DNA of 64,000 nucleotides from assembly GCA_013041925.1 (NCBI GenBank), contig JABDRB010000014.1, positions 1 through 64,000 of the forward strand, read 5' to 3'. Shown piece after piece: positions 1 to 9,195 of the stretch. Both the position numbers and the translations under genes were made by a program. A model generated the notes under the pieces. It did not search any database, was not told the DNA's origin, and was given only the letters and a program-made list of their open reading frames with translations. Every line of letters starts with the position of its first letter. The stretch's first letter is position 1. Source of the stretch: Akkermansiaceae bacterium. GTDB lineage: Bacteria; Verrucomicrobiota; Verrucomicrobiia; Verrucomicrobiales; Akkermansiaceae.

Positions 1-209
1 TTTTTCCACCTCTTGAGTTTCGCTTCGATTTTCCGAGCCTCTGCCATGTCTGCAAATTCACGGTAAGCAATCACCTCAACGGGGAGCCCGAGGCGCTTGG
101 TTGAATGAACCATCCCCGTGTTGTGCCGCGCCACCCGCGTATCAACGTCCTCCGTGCAGCCGATGTAATACCGCCCTTGCGCTCCCCTCAGCATGTAAAC
201 GTATGCCAT
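1..209 (-). CDS. GIY-YIG superfamily endonuclease, 3' end cut by window edge
   Basis: The reverse strand from an ATG at 209 encodes a small GIY-YIG nuclease-like protein that runs off the left edge with no stop, so about 69 codons are visible. The hallmarks are in order: YVYML near the N-terminus (the GIY element), YYIG about eight residues later, the conserved Arg in the R-x-x-R-H-N segment, and EARKIE with the catalytic-type Glu, followed by a basic KLKRWK stretch. Stand-alone proteins of this kind (UPF0213/YhbQ-like) usually have 80-100 residues, so only a short tail is missing. They belong to a nuclease fold seen in repair and mobile elements, but the cellular role of single-domain versions is mostly unknown. 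A tRNA gene lies just upstream on the same strand. Confidence 0.8.
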   Translation of the reverse strand, partial: MAYVYMLRGAQGRYYIGCTEDVDTRVARHNTGMVHSTKRLGLPVEVIAYREFADMAEARKIEAKLKRWK

Positions 210-222
210 CCATTTAATAAAG

Positions 223-296
<74 letters not shown>

Positions 297-404
297 CTTG
301 AGTGGACGCGCAATATACCCAATGTTGAGCGCCTGACAATGCCTTATTGGATCAAAATTCTCAGTCGATGGCACCTCTTCCCGTCTCCGCATTGCTGTGT
401 ATAC

Positions 405-432
405 TTGACAGACACCACCAATACCGTAATTG
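405..432 (+). promoter_or_regulatory. candidate sigma70-type promoter for the YpfJ-type protease gene
   Basis: A perfect TTGACA at 405-410 is followed after 16 bases by TAATTG at 427-432, about 25 bases before the chosen ATG at 457. The -35 is consensus; the -10 is poor. It is the only promoter-like pair noticed between the divergent tRNA and this gene. Confidence 0.35.
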
Positions 433-456
433 TTAAACGACTCACCCCCTGTCGAC

Positions 457-1377
457 ATGCGCTGGAAAAATCGAAGATCAAGTAGTAACATTGAAGACCG
501 CCGTGGAACCACCACTCGAGCTAACGGAGGCCCCATTGCCGGCGGCGCGCTCGGCAGCATCCTCATCTCTCTGTTCAGACGTGGCAGCGGCAAAACCAAA
601 CTCGCGCTTATTGGCGGCGTAATCATCGCTTGTTTTGTATTCAAGATGAATCCCCTCTCACTGCTCGGCTTCTCCAGTGGCGGCGGCAGTCGACAAACCG
701 TACAATCAAATGGTCGACCCGCCGACCCAAGAATCAAAGAATATTTTGCCAAACTCAAAGGCACCAACGAGGACATCTGGCAACAAATCCTGCCGAAATA
801 TGATATCCGGTATCGACCGTCGAAGATGGTCATTTACACGACCCGCACCCACACCGCTGGTGGTATCGCGGATGCCCGCATGGGCCCCTTCTACATGCCC
901 GCCGATGAAACCATCTACATCGACCCGACCTTTTTCGACGAACTCAAAACCCGCTTCGGCGCCAAGGGCGACTTCGCTGAGGCCTACGTTATCGCCCACG
1001 AGGTCGGCCACCACATTCAGAAAATCCTGAAATTAACCGATCACGTTCACAACCAGAAAGGCCGGATCCCACCAATAGAATACAACCAGCTCTCCGTGCG
1101 ACTCGAACTCCATGCCGATTTCCTTTCCGGTATCTTCGCCCACCACGCTCAGGAAAAATTCAATTTTCTCGAAACGGGTGACATCCAAGAGGCCATGGAC
1201 TGCGCCGAGGCCATCGGCGACGACCGGATCCAGAGCCAGGCACAAGGACACATCCAACCCGACCTCTTTACCCACGGCACCTCGGCCCAGCGCAAACGTT
1301 GGTTCATGCGTGGCTACCGCAGCGGCGACCTTAACGACGGTAACATCCTCTTCAGCATTCGCTACCAAGACCTGTAA
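457..1377 (+). CDS. ypfJ: neutral zinc metallopeptidase, YpfJ/KPN_02809 family
   Basis: 306-residue membrane-anchored zinc metallopeptidase-like protein. The start at 457 gives the family N-terminus MRWKNRRSS..IEDRRG; an upstream TTG at 430 would only add nine residues before this conserved beginning. A glycine-rich stretch and one hydrophobic segment (about residues 48-65) suggest an N-in membrane anchor with the catalytic domain outside the cytoplasm. The zinc site is HEVGHH at residues 181-186, with a downstream E-L-H-A-D at about 217-221 supplying the third ligand, as in the family. Length and architecture match the family (about 280-300 residues). Its substrates are not established. It is followed after about 40 bases by a lipoprotein gene on the same strand, so the two may be cotranscribed. 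Confidence 0.88.
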   Translation: MRWKNRRSSSNIEDRRGTTTRANGGPIAGGALGSILISLFRRGSGKTKLALIGGVIIACFVFKMNPLSLLGFSSGGGSRQTVQSNGRPADPRIKEYFAKLKGTNEDIWQQILPKYDIRYRPSKMVIYTTRTHTAGGIADARMGPFYMPADETIYIDPTFFDELKTRFGAKGDFAEAYVIAHEVGHHIQKILKLTDHVHNQKGRIPPIEYNQLSVRLELHADFLSGIFAHHAQEKFNFLETGDIQEAMDCAEAIGDDRIQSQAQGHIQPDLFTHGTSAQRKRWFMRGYRSGDLNDGNILFSIRYQDL

Positions 1378-1418
1378 GCCGTCTTGACCTGAGCATCGAT
1401 ATCTCCAAAGATGTCGCC

Positions 1419-1958
1419 ATGCGAAAATCCTGTCTATCGCTTGCCCCTCTCGCTTGCCTCGCCATCCTCACGTGCGCCCTCCTCACCAACTCATGCTCAA
1501 CCGGAGGCTACACCCCAGGTGGCACGTATGGCCCACCCAACATGGGCGGCCCTACCACCGCTGAGCGCGCTGCCAAAATCGCCAGTGAAGCCACGGGAAG
1601 TTTCTATTATGGCCGACGCTACTACGTGGAAAAAACCCGCTTTTGGGGGTATCTCAGGAAACCACGCCAGAGTGCAAAGTCCGCCCGACTTGTCGTTTTT
1701 AACGAAAGCAGAAAACGCAACCCGGACCGACTCCCCGAGGCTGGCCCCGCCGGTCAACGCTACGGGTTCGACCAGAATTTTGAATACCGGATCCGTGGAT
1801 ACTACACGGGGAAAAAAGTTTACGAAGTGAACTCGAATCAAATTCTCCCTGAGTTTATGCTCACTGGCTACGAGATGGTGACGCGGAGTCCTGGCTGGTT
1901 GTTTAGCCCGAAGGATCACTACAACCCGCAAAGCTTCACGCTCAAACCTGGTTACTAG
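1419..1958 (+). CDS. putative lipoprotein, family not recognised
   Basis: 179-residue protein with a lipoprotein-type signal: a positive N-terminus (MRK), a hydrophobic core to about residue 22, and a lipobox-like TNSC ending at Cys26. A Gly/Pro/Thr-rich linker follows. The mature part is rich in aromatic and basic residues (YYGRRYYVEKTRFWGYLRKP) and contains a segment about yielding to RGYYTGKKVYEVNSNQILPEF, which reads as a beta-rich periplasmic domain. I do not recognise the family. It lies between the YpfJ-type protease (41-base gap) and polX (38-base gap), all in one direction, so operon membership is plausible. Residue +2 after the lipid-modified Cys is Ser, which in proteobacteria would favour outer membrane delivery; whether that rule holds here is unknown. 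Confidence 0.7.
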   Translation: MRKSCLSLAPLACLAILTCALLTNSCSTGGYTPGGTYGPPNMGGPTTAERAAKIASEATGSFYYGRRYYVEKTRFWGYLRKPRQSAKSARLVVFNESRKRNPDRLPEAGPAGQRYGFDQNFEYRIRGYYTGKKVYEVNSNQILPEFMLTGYEMVTRSPGWLFSPKDHYNPQSFTLKPGY

Positions 1959-1996
1959 GACCACCACGATTCACCACTCAACGTCCATTCAAAAAA

Positions 1997-3739
1997 ATGA
2001 CCATTACCCGTGACGCTATCGCTGACATCCTCGACGAAATTGCCCTTTTATTAGAACTCAAAGGTGAAAACCCGTTCAAAACCCGTGCCTACCGCCAGGG
2101 GGCGGAAACCGTGCGCAACTACCAAGGCGAAGTCGTTGCCATGGCCGCCGCCAATAACCTGAAAGACACCAAGGGGATCGGCAAAGCCCTTCAGGAAAAA
2201 CTACACGAACTTGCCACCACCGGAAAACTCGCGTTCCATCAAAACCTCCGTGCCGAGTTCCCACCCGGACTCTTCGACCTCTTCGGCATCCAAGGCCTTG
2301 GACCTAAAAAAGTCCGCTCCCTCTACGATCAACTCGGCATCGATTCCATCGACGCCCTCAAGGCCGCCTGCACCGATGGACGCGCGGCTTCCCTGCCCGG
2401 ATTCGGTAAAAAATCCATCGAGAAACTGCTCGCCTCCATCGATCTCAAGGAGCAGTTTGCCGATTTTTTCCGCCTCGGCGACGTTGCCCCCTTGGCCGAA
2501 ACACTGCTCGACACCCTACGCCAGCATCCCGACACACTACGGGCCGCCATCGCAGGCTCATACCGTCGGAGCAAAGAGATCCTCCACGACCTCGACTTCC
2601 TCGTTGCCACCTCACAGCCTGCCACCATCACCCAATTTTTCACCACGCTCCCCGAGGTTCACTCAGTCATCGCCTGCGGTGACACCAAGGCCGCGATCCG
2701 ACTCGAAAATGGCCTCCAGTGCGACCTGCGTGCCGTCTCCAACGAGCAGTTCCCCTTTGCCCTCCAATACTTCTCCGGCAGCAAGGAGCATAACGTCGCG
2801 CTTCGATCGCGTGCGCTGAAGTATGGCTGGTCACTCAACGAATACGGGTTGACCCCCAAAGATAAAACCACCGCCGCAGCGCCCTCGGTCAATGAAGAGG
2901 CGGACATCTACCGCATCCTCGAGCTCGACCGCATCCCGCCCGAGTTGCGCGAAAACCGAGGCGAGATCGAAGCCGCCGACAAAGGCGAAATCCCGCGCTT
3001 GGTCGAACTTGAAAACCTGCGTGGCACTTTCCACAACCACACCACCGAGTCGGACGGCAAAAGCTCTCTCGAGGAAATGGCTGATGCTGCCCGCGACCTC
3101 GGCCTGCAATACCTCGGAATCGCCGACCACTCAAAAGCCCAGTTCCAAGCACGCGGCCTCCATCCAGACCGGCTACTCCGCCAGGTCGAGAGCATCCGCA
3201 GCCTGAACCAACAATGGGATGATTTCCAACTTTTTGCTGGCACCGAGGTCGATATCCTCAAGGATGGCAGCCTTGATTTTGATGATGATGTTTTAGAAAA
3301 ACTCGATTACTCGGTCGCGTCGATCCACGGATCATTCCAGCTCTCCGAAAAAGAGCAAACCGCCCGCATCATCCGCGCCATGGAGAACCCGCACGTGACC
3401 ATGATCGGCCACCTCACAGGTCGACTCCTGCTCACCCGCAAAGGTTATGATCTCAAGGTGGAAAAGATCCTCGATTGTGCCGCGGCCACAGGAACCATCA
3501 TCGAGCTCAACTGCAACCCACGCCGTCTCGATATGGACTGGCGCCACTGGCACCGCGCCCGCGACAAGGGAGTCATCACCTCCATCAACCCCGATGCTCA
3601 CGGCACCGAACAATTGCAATACCTCGCCTTTGGCATACGCATTGCTCGTAAAGGTTGGCTACGCCGTGAAGATGTGCTTAATTGTCAAACGCTCGACGAA
3701 GTCCGATCCTGGCTCGCTAAACCCAAAGGTCAGCGCTAA
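1997..3739 (+). CDS. polX: DNA polymerase/3'-5' exonuclease PolX
   Basis: 580-residue family X DNA polymerase of the bacterial type, acting in gap-filling base excision repair. The N-terminal 8-kDa-like region has helix-hairpin-helix segments (KGIGKALQEKL and FGIQGLGPKKVRSLY). The nucleotidyltransferase core contains GSYRRSKEILHDLDFLV, with the D-x-D metal pair, and a third acidic position in LQCDLRAV. The C-terminal third is a PHP domain beginning GTFHNHTTESDGKSS, with further metal-ligand motifs (GIADHS, EVDIL, NPDAHG), which gives these enzymes 3'-5' exonuclease or AP-lyase-associated activity. Length matches the usual 570-580 residues. ATG start at 1997; glnD follows after 53 bases in the same direction. 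Confidence 0.95.
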   Translation: MTITRDAIADILDEIALLLELKGENPFKTRAYRQGAETVRNYQGEVVAMAAANNLKDTKGIGKALQEKLHELATTGKLAFHQNLRAEFPPGLFDLFGIQGLGPKKVRSLYDQLGIDSIDALKAACTDGRAASLPGFGKKSIEKLLASIDLKEQFADFFRLGDVAPLAETLLDTLRQHPDTLRAAIAGSYRRSKEILHDLDFLVATSQPATITQFFTTLPEVHSVIACGDTKAAIRLENGLQCDLRAVSNEQFPFALQYFSGSKEHNVALRSRALKYGWSLNEYGLTPKDKTTAAAPSVNEEADIYRILELDRIPPELRENRGEIEAADKGEIPRLVELENLRGTFHNHTTESDGKSSLEEMADAARDLGLQYLGIADHSKAQFQARGLHPDRLLRQVESIRSLNQQWDDFQLFAGTEVDILKDGSLDFDDDVLEKLDYSVASIHGSFQLSEKEQTARIIRAMENPHVTMIGHLTGRLLLTRKGYDLKVEKILDCAAATGTIIELNCNPRRLDMDWRHWHRARDKGVITSINPDAHGTEQLQYLAFGIRIARKGWLRREDVLNCQTLDEVRSWLAKPKGQR

Positions 3740-3792
3740 TCGCCCGACCATCACCTACTTTCCACCCCACCTTTTTACCCCCCTCAGAGCCC

Positions 3793-6552
3793 GTGTCCGA
3801 ACTCAAAAATAACGCCAAGCGAGAGCTTGCAGCCATTGCCACTGGAAAACTCTCCCGCATGGAATGTGCCGAGCACGTCATGCGCTTTATTAAGGCGGAA
3901 GAAGCCAACATCCTTGAACTCCACCGCAAAGGGGCCGGCGGCCTCGAGATCGCAACCGCCCGCTCTGAGCTTCTCGACTCCGTGCTCACCGTGATGTTCC
4001 AAGCCGCCATCGGACGGCAAGAAGGGATAGCACCCGTTGTCGCCCTCGTCGCCCAAGGCGGCTATGGCCGATGCCACCTGAACCCGTCGTCGGACCTCGA
4101 CCTCCTCTTTCTCCTGCCTCGGGCGTCCCACAAACTGCCCAAGAGAATCTCGGACATCATCGAGGAAGTCCTCTATATCCTCTGGGACGCCGGGTTTAAA
4201 GTCGGGCACGCCTGCCGCTCTATCGGCGAGTGTATCAATGAAGCCCGTGCCGACCAGCAGAGTAAAACTGCCCTCATGGACGCCCGGTTCATCGTCGGTG
4301 ACAACGACCTTTTTGATACCTTCACCACACGCTTTGACAAAGAATGCATCACGAAAAACCAAGAAGCATTCCTCGAGCTCCGGCGCCAAGATCTGCGCCT
4401 GCGTCATGAAAAATACTCACACACCGTTTTTCTTCAGGAACCACACGTCAAGGAGAGCTGCGGGGGGTTACGCGATTTCCAGAACGTCCTTTGGGTCGCC
4501 CGCGTCAAATGTGGTTTCTCCTCGCTCGAGGAACTCGTCGAGGCCAAAATCATCACCCAAAGCACCTGCCGCCAACTCAATGAAGGCTATGATTTCATCC
4601 AACGTGTCCGCAATGAACTCCACTACGAAAACGGCCGATGCACGGATATTCTGACCCTCAGGCTCCAAGGTGTTGTCGCCACCCACTTCGCCTACCCCCA
4701 AAAAACCATCCTGCGCCGATGTGAGGCATTCATGCGCGATTATTACCGCCACTCACGCGCCATCTACACCCACAGCACCTCGCTGATGGAATACTTTGAA
4801 ATCGAACGTCAGGACCGCACCGGCAACGGCCTATTAGGCATCATCCCCTTCGGGAAAAAGAAATCGAAAACGGAAAAATTCGATGGTTTCATCTCACGCA
4901 ACGGCCGCCTTTTCCTCGAACATAAAAACAGCCTGACCGATGACCCCTGCCGGCTCATGCGCCTCTTCCAGCACTGCCAACTCCGCTCGCTGGAACTCAG
5001 CCCGCAGGCACGCAAATACATCCACATTGCTGGAAAAAAAATCGACCGATCCTTCCGCTACAATATCAAAAACCGGGAAACCTTCCGCGCCATCCTCGAG
5101 CGCAAGGGCGAGGTCGCCCGCATCCTCCGGCTGATGCACCGCACCAAGGTGCTCGACCACTACCTGCCCGAGTTCGGCGCGATGGACTGCCTCGTCCAAC
5201 ACGAATTTTTCCACCGCTATACCGCTGACGAGCACACGCTACGCTGCATTGATCAGCTCGACAGTCTGACCGATCAAGGAGATGAAAAGAACCCGAATCA
5301 TAAACTCTACCGTCGACTCCTACACGACGTCCAGGACCCCTACGCGCTTTACCTCGCCCTGATCCTTCACGATACGGGTCGCGCCGAAAACGTCCGCGAG
5401 CACATCGACGGGTCTACCATCCTCGCAGATAAGGTGTGCCGCCGGCTTCAGATCCAGAGCGGACGCCGGACGATGATCATGTTTCTTGTCGACCACCACC
5501 TCACCTTCTGGCGCTACGCAACGAGTCGCGACCTGACGGACATTTCCGTCATCGAGGAATTTGCAGGCATCATGAAGGACAAGCGTAACCTCGACGCGCT
5601 GCTGCTCTTTACTTGGGCCGATTCCAACGGAACCAATGATGAGGCGTGGACACCATGGAAAGAAACACTGATGCTCCAGCTCTACAACGCCACGCGCATG
5701 TGGTTGAAAGAAGGCAAAGAGCAGTTCAAATCCATCCTCTCCGATCATAAAGAGGGACTCCTAGAGCGTTGTCGGAAAATTCTCAGACCGTCCTACCATG
5801 AGGAAATGGAACGCCACTTCAAGATGATGCCCAGCCCGTATTTCCGGTTTAGGGAGCCACGCAATATCGCGATCCACATCAAGTCGGCCAAAACATTCCG
5901 CAAACGTGACGCCGCCGCCCGCGAGAAAGCATTCGAGTGCGAAATGCGCTGGATCGATCGCGATGACCGCTCACACACCGAACTCATTGTCACCGCATGG
6001 AATCGACCGCTTTTACTCGAAAAAGTATGCTGCGCCCTCGCCGCCCATGAGATCAATATCATTTCCGCCGACGTCTACACCCGCACCGATGGTGTTGTGT
6101 GTGATATCTTCCAAGTCTGCACCGTCGACCACGACCCCGTCACCTCTGAGCGCGACCGCAAACGGGTCCTTGAAACATTCCGCGCCATCAACCAGGATCC
6201 AGACCCTCATAAGGACTACGAGCCCGAGAAACACCTCAAAGCCAAAACCAACTTGTTACGCACCGACAGCACCGAGGGGGGGATCCCGTTTCCCACGCAC
6301 GTGCATATTTCCAACGAACTGAGCGATACCTGCACCGCCATCGATATTCAGGCGCTCGACCACATTGGCTTGCTGCACGACATGTTCCTGAGCATCGGCA
6401 AACTCGGACTCGCCACCGTGCACGCACGCATTTGCACAGAAAAAGGCGCCGCCATGGACACCTTTTACGTCACTTGGCCCGATGGATCCAAGGTAGAAGA
6501 TGAAAACAAACACCGTGAGATTGAACAAACGTTGAGTGAGATCATCAAATAA
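3793..6552 (+). CDS. glnD: bifunctional uridylyltransferase/uridylyl-removing enzyme GlnD (PII sensor)
   Basis: 919-residue GlnD, starting at GTG 3793. GlnD adds UMP to PII proteins when glutamine is low and removes it when glutamine is high. The nucleotidyltransferase motif is GGYGR at residues 89-93 with DLDLLF at 101-106, providing the catalytic Asp pair. A GlnD linker domain follows (KESCGGLRDFQNV). The HD hydrolase domain begins around HEFFHRYTADEH (about residue 470) and has LHDTGRAEN at about 525, keeping the HD pair but with TGR in place of the usual IAKGR. Two C-terminal ACT domains, about residues 725-775 and 845-900, would bind glutamine. No PII (glnB/glnK) or ammonium transporter gene is nearby; the neighbours are polX and a convergent ArsR-type regulator. 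Confidence 0.93.
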   Translation: MSELKNNAKRELAAIATGKLSRMECAEHVMRFIKAEEANILELHRKGAGGLEIATARSELLDSVLTVMFQAAIGRQEGIAPVVALVAQGGYGRCHLNPSSDLDLLFLLPRASHKLPKRISDIIEEVLYILWDAGFKVGHACRSIGECINEARADQQSKTALMDARFIVGDNDLFDTFTTRFDKECITKNQEAFLELRRQDLRLRHEKYSHTVFLQEPHVKESCGGLRDFQNVLWVARVKCGFSSLEELVEAKIITQSTCRQLNEGYDFIQRVRNELHYENGRCTDILTLRLQGVVATHFAYPQKTILRRCEAFMRDYYRHSRAIYTHSTSLMEYFEIERQDRTGNGLLGIIPFGKKKSKTEKFDGFISRNGRLFLEHKNSLTDDPCRLMRLFQHCQLRSLELSPQARKYIHIAGKKIDRSFRYNIKNRETFRAILERKGEVARILRLMHRTKVLDHYLPEFGAMDCLVQHEFFHRYTADEHTLRCIDQLDSLTDQGDEKNPNHKLYRRLLHDVQDPYALYLALILHDTGRAENVREHIDGSTILADKVCRRLQIQSGRRTMIMFLVDHHLTFWRYATSRDLTDISVIEEFAGIMKDKRNLDALLLFTWADSNGTNDEAWTPWKETLMLQLYNATRMWLKEGKEQFKSILSDHKEGLLERCRKILRPSYHEEMERHFKMMPSPYFRFREPRNIAIHIKSAKTFRKRDAAAREKAFECEMRWIDRDDRSHTELIVTAWNRPLLLEKVCCALAAHEINIISADVYTRTDGVVCDIFQVCTVDHDPVTSERDRKRVLETFRAINQDPDPHKDYEPEKHLKAKTNLLRTDSTEGGIPFPTHVHISNELSDTCTAIDIQALDHIGLLHDMFLSIGKLGLATVHARICTEKGAAMDTFYVTWPDGSKVEDENKHREIEQTLSEIIK

Positions 6553-6591
6553 TCCGCCCCCCGCAAAATAGCCACCCGTGACACGTGGCAA

Positions 6592-7011
6592 TCACAGCAG
6601 GTTGGATGGCAACTCCTCCGGTTCATACGACGACTCGGAATCGACGTATTCATCGGCAATCCCATCGTCGTCCGCACCCTGCTCCCCCTGTCGGTCATAT
6701 CGCTGGACGTCCCTCGAAAAATCGCCGTCACTATCGGGCAAACTCGCGATCAGCTGCCATAAAAGAGAACCCGCATCATCTGCCCCCAGACGATAATACA
6801 CATTCCTCCCCTCCTTTCGGCTTATGACCAGCCCAGCTTGCTCGAGTATCTTTAATTGCTTGGACACATTGTAAGGCAAGCTCTGCAAACTGCCGACAAA
6901 TTCACTGACTCCAACCTCAACACGCTTCGTCACCAATAGACGTAGCATCCTCAAACGTGTCATGTCCGTGAGCGCCTTAAAGGTTTCCGTCATAGGTTTT
7001 AAACTCGCCAT
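6592..7011 (-). CDS. ArsR-family winged-helix transcriptional regulator with acidic tail
   Basis: 139 residues from ATG 7011 (an in-frame ATG at 7032 would add MRIDAFI). The N-terminal 85 residues form an ArsR-type winged helix: FKALTDMTRLRMLRLL at the start, YNVSKQLKILEQAGLV as recognition helix, and the wing SRKEGRNVYYRL. There is no CxC or other obvious metal-binding Cys motif, so it is not evidently a metal sensor. From about residue 100 the protein is unlike ordinary ArsR proteins: about 40 residues rich in Asp, Glu, Ser and Tyr, probably disordered. The gene is convergent with glnD and divergent from nothing closer than lysS, so its target is probably its own promoter or elsewhere. A perfect 10-bp palindrome lies just upstream (7024-7033). 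Confidence 0.75.
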   Translation of the reverse strand: MASLKPMTETFKALTDMTRLRMLRLLVTKRVEVGVSEFVGSLQSLPYNVSKQLKILEQAGLVISRKEGRNVYYRLGADDAGSLLWQLIASLPDSDGDFSRDVQRYDRQGEQGADDDGIADEYVDSESSYEPEELPSNLL

Positions 7012-7023
7012 AATAAATGCGTC

Positions 7024-7033
7024 TATGCGCATA
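7024..7033. promoter_or_regulatory. palindrome TATGCGCATA, candidate ArsR-type operator
   Basis: Perfect 10-bp palindrome in an AT-rich patch, 13-22 bases before the ATG at 7011 of the ArsR-type regulator. The position suits autoregulation. If translation starts at 7032 instead, the palindrome would overlap the first codons. Inference only. Confidence 0.35.
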
Positions 7034-7201
7034 TATACTTTATTTCATGCCGATGCAAGCTTTCATTTTAGCTTCGATCAGCTGCGTGGCGGCATAACCA
7101 CAGGCAGTATCTCCTATATCGATTCAGATGCCCACTACGGTGGTGGCGATCCGTTGCAGCCTTCTTGATGACGTCCTGCGTCGGGCAGGAAGGTGCTTGG
7201 T

Positions 7202-8677
7202 TCAGTCCTTTTTCTTAAGCAGAGGGAAGAGGACGACGTCGCGGATGGTGGGGGCGCCGGTGAGCATCATGATGAGGCGGTCGATGCCGATGCCGATGCC
7301 GCCTGCTGGAGGCATGCCATTTTCGAGGGTTTCGACGAAGTCGTGGTCGATTTCCTGTTCTTCCTCGCCGCCGGCCTGGTGTTCGAGTCGGTCACGTTGG
7401 ACGTCGGGGTCATTGAGTTCCGAGTAGCCGGGTGAGATCTCCTGGCCGTTGATGATGAGTTCGTAGACCTCCACGGTTTTTCCTCCTGGGGTGACCTTGG
7501 CGAGTGGGATGAGCTCGGATGCGACGCGGGTGACGAAGCAGGGGTCGAAGGTGTGCTCCTCGACTTTTTTCTCAAAGACCTGTTGGACGACCTCGTAGTC
7601 CTCCATGTTGTCTGAGATTTGGACGCCGAGATCCGTGCATTTGGCGCGGCGGGCTTCTGGCGTGATATCGAAGAAATCGTCGCCAGCGACCTCCTTGATG
7701 AGGTCGTGGTAATTGGCGCGTTTCCACGGGCGTTGCAGGTTGATGGTGCGGAGGAGATCGCCGTTTTCGTCTTTGTGATCGATCTGGAGGCCACCGCAGA
7801 ATTTTTCCGCGAGGTGGCAGGTCATTTCCTCAACCATATCGGCCATGGTTTCGAAGTCGGCAAACGCCTGGTAGGCCTCGAGCATGGTGAACTCTGGGTT
7901 GTGCCGGCGGGAGATCCCCTCGTTGCGGAAGTTGCGGTTGAGTTCGAAAACCTTGGTGAAACCACCAACGAGGAGGCGTTTAAGGAATAGCTCAGGGGCA
8001 ATGCGCAGGGTGAGGTCCATGCCGAGCGCGTTGTGGTAGGTTTCAAATGGGCGAGCGGCAGCACCCCCCGCAACGCTTTGCAGCATCGGGGTCTCGACCT
8101 CGAGGTAGTCGCGATCGTGCAGGAAGCTGCGGATTTCGGCAATCATCCGCGAGCGGGTGATAAAGACCTGCGCGGAGTGGTCGTTGCTCATCAGATCAAG
8201 GTGACGCTTGCGATACTTGGTTTCGCGGTCAGCGACACCGTGCCACTTGTCGGGCATCGGTCGCAGGGACTTCGAGAGCACAGTGAGTTTACCCACTTTG
8301 ACTGATGGCTCACCTTTTCCTGTCGTGAACGTTTCGCCATCGACGCCAATCCAGTCGCCGAGATCAAGGAGCTTGTATGCAGCCCAGTCGGTTTCGCTGA
8401 CGCCTTTTTGATTCAGGTAGATCTGGATGCGACCCTCGACGTCACCGACGGTGGCAAAGACCGATTTGCCCATATCGCGGATGGCGAGCAGTCGGCCGGC
8501 GAGGGTGACAGGTTGGTCGTTGGTGAAGTTGGCCTTGAGTTTGCCAGGCGTAGTGGTGGTGTCAAATTGACGGCCGTAGGGGTCGATGCCGAGTTCGCGG
8601 AGTTGGGCGAGTTTTTCGCGTCGGACGGCGATGAGTTCGGCTTCGGTCGATTGAGGTGTATCTGGCTGGTCGCTCAT
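7202..8677 (-). CDS. lysS: lysine--tRNA ligase, class II (LysS)
   Basis: 491-residue class II lysyl-tRNA synthetase that charges tRNA-Lys in the cytoplasm. The N-terminal OB-fold anticodon-binding domain covers about residues 55-150 ([19 protein letters not shown]). The catalytic domain shows motif 1 around [23 protein letters not shown], here read as [15 protein letters not shown], motif 2 as [20 protein letters not shown], and motif 3 as [20 protein letters not shown]. Length is normal for LysS (490-510). The ATG at 8677 is followed directly by a short Gln/Thr-rich leader before the conserved [17 protein letters not shown]. It appears to be a single-gene unit; the ArsR-type gene lies downstream on the same strand, 190 bases away. 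Confidence 0.97.
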   Translation of the reverse strand: MSDQPDTPQSTEAELIAVRREKLAQLRELGIDPYGRQFDTTTTPGKLKANFTNDQPVTLAGRLLAIRDMGKSVFATVGDVEGRIQIYLNQKGVSETDWAAYKLLDLGDWIGVDGETFTTGKGEPSVKVGKLTVLSKSLRPMPDKWHGVADRETKYRKRHLDLMSNDHSAQVFITRSRMIAEIRSFLHDRDYLEVETPMLQSVAGGAAARPFETYHNALGMDLTLRIAPELFLKRLLVGGFTKVFELNRNFRNEGISRRHNPEFTMLEAYQAFADFETMADMVEEMTCHLAEKFCGGLQIDHKDENGDLLRTINLQRPWKRANYHDLIKEVAGDDFFDITPEARRAKCTDLGVQISDNMEDYEVVQQVFEKKVEEHTFDPCFVTRVASELIPLAKVTPGGKTVEVYELIINGQEISPGYSELNDPDVQRDRLEHQAGGEEEQEIDHDFVETLENGMPPAGGIGIGIDRLIMMLTGAPTIRDVVLFPLLKKKD

Positions 8678-8821
8678 GGGGCGCGGAGCATACGGAGGAA
8701 ACTGGATAATTCAAGGGCTGAAATTGACAGCGATCGAGGGCGTATTGCGCCAAATAGAATGACACCCAGATGAATCATTACCTGGAATCATGAGCCCACA
8801 AAGCAAAGGACCATATCTGGC

Positions 8822-9181
8822 CTACTCGGTGAGCCCCATTTCTCTGGCTTTTTGAATGGGAATCGCCTTGGCCTGACAGACTTGTTGCCAACCGGGGAAG
8901 TTCCACGTGTTGGGAAACCCGCGGCACTGCTCGGGTTTGACAGGATTGATCCGGCAACTCTCACCATCGAGCATCACACATTCGTGGTTTTCTTTTTCAA
9001 TCAAAGACAAGCCAGATCGATTGGTGCGCAGTCGCGTGTATTGATCGATGAATGCCTGGGTCTCCATCCCCAGAAAATCAGCGATTTTTTCAATCTCATC
9101 GTCCTCGACGCGGACGTCGCCCGGCCACTTGCAGCAGGCGGTGCAACGATCACATTGATACCAGACATTGGTGTCCATCAC
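8822..9181 (-). CDS. YkgJ family cysteine cluster protein
   Basis: 119-residue protein of the YkgJ/CxxCxxCC family, possibly a metal or iron-sulphur cluster binder. The signature C-x2-C-x2-CC is at the N-terminus (CDRCTACCKWPGDV), and further Cys residues follow in ECVMLDGESCRINPVKPEQC and in WQQVCQAK. The central DDEIEKIADFLGM segment is a typical helix of the family. The function of these proteins is not established. The start could be either of two adjacent ATG codons (9181 or 9178). It ends 140 bases from lysS and begins 15 bases after the stop of the LysM amidase, all on the minus strand, so cotranscription with the amidase is plausible. Confidence 0.85.
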   Translation of the reverse strand: MMDTNVWYQCDRCTACCKWPGDVRVEDDEIEKIADFLGMETQAFIDQYTRLRTNRSGLSLIEKENHECVMLDGESCRINPVKPEQCRGFPNTWNFPGWQQVCQAKAIPIQKAREMGLTE

Positions 9182-9195
9182 GGACGTCTATACGC

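Noticed and set aside
8033-8773. Plus-strand frames opposite lysS
   Set aside because: They are antisense to a well-conserved aminoacyl-tRNA synthetase and have no homology signal.
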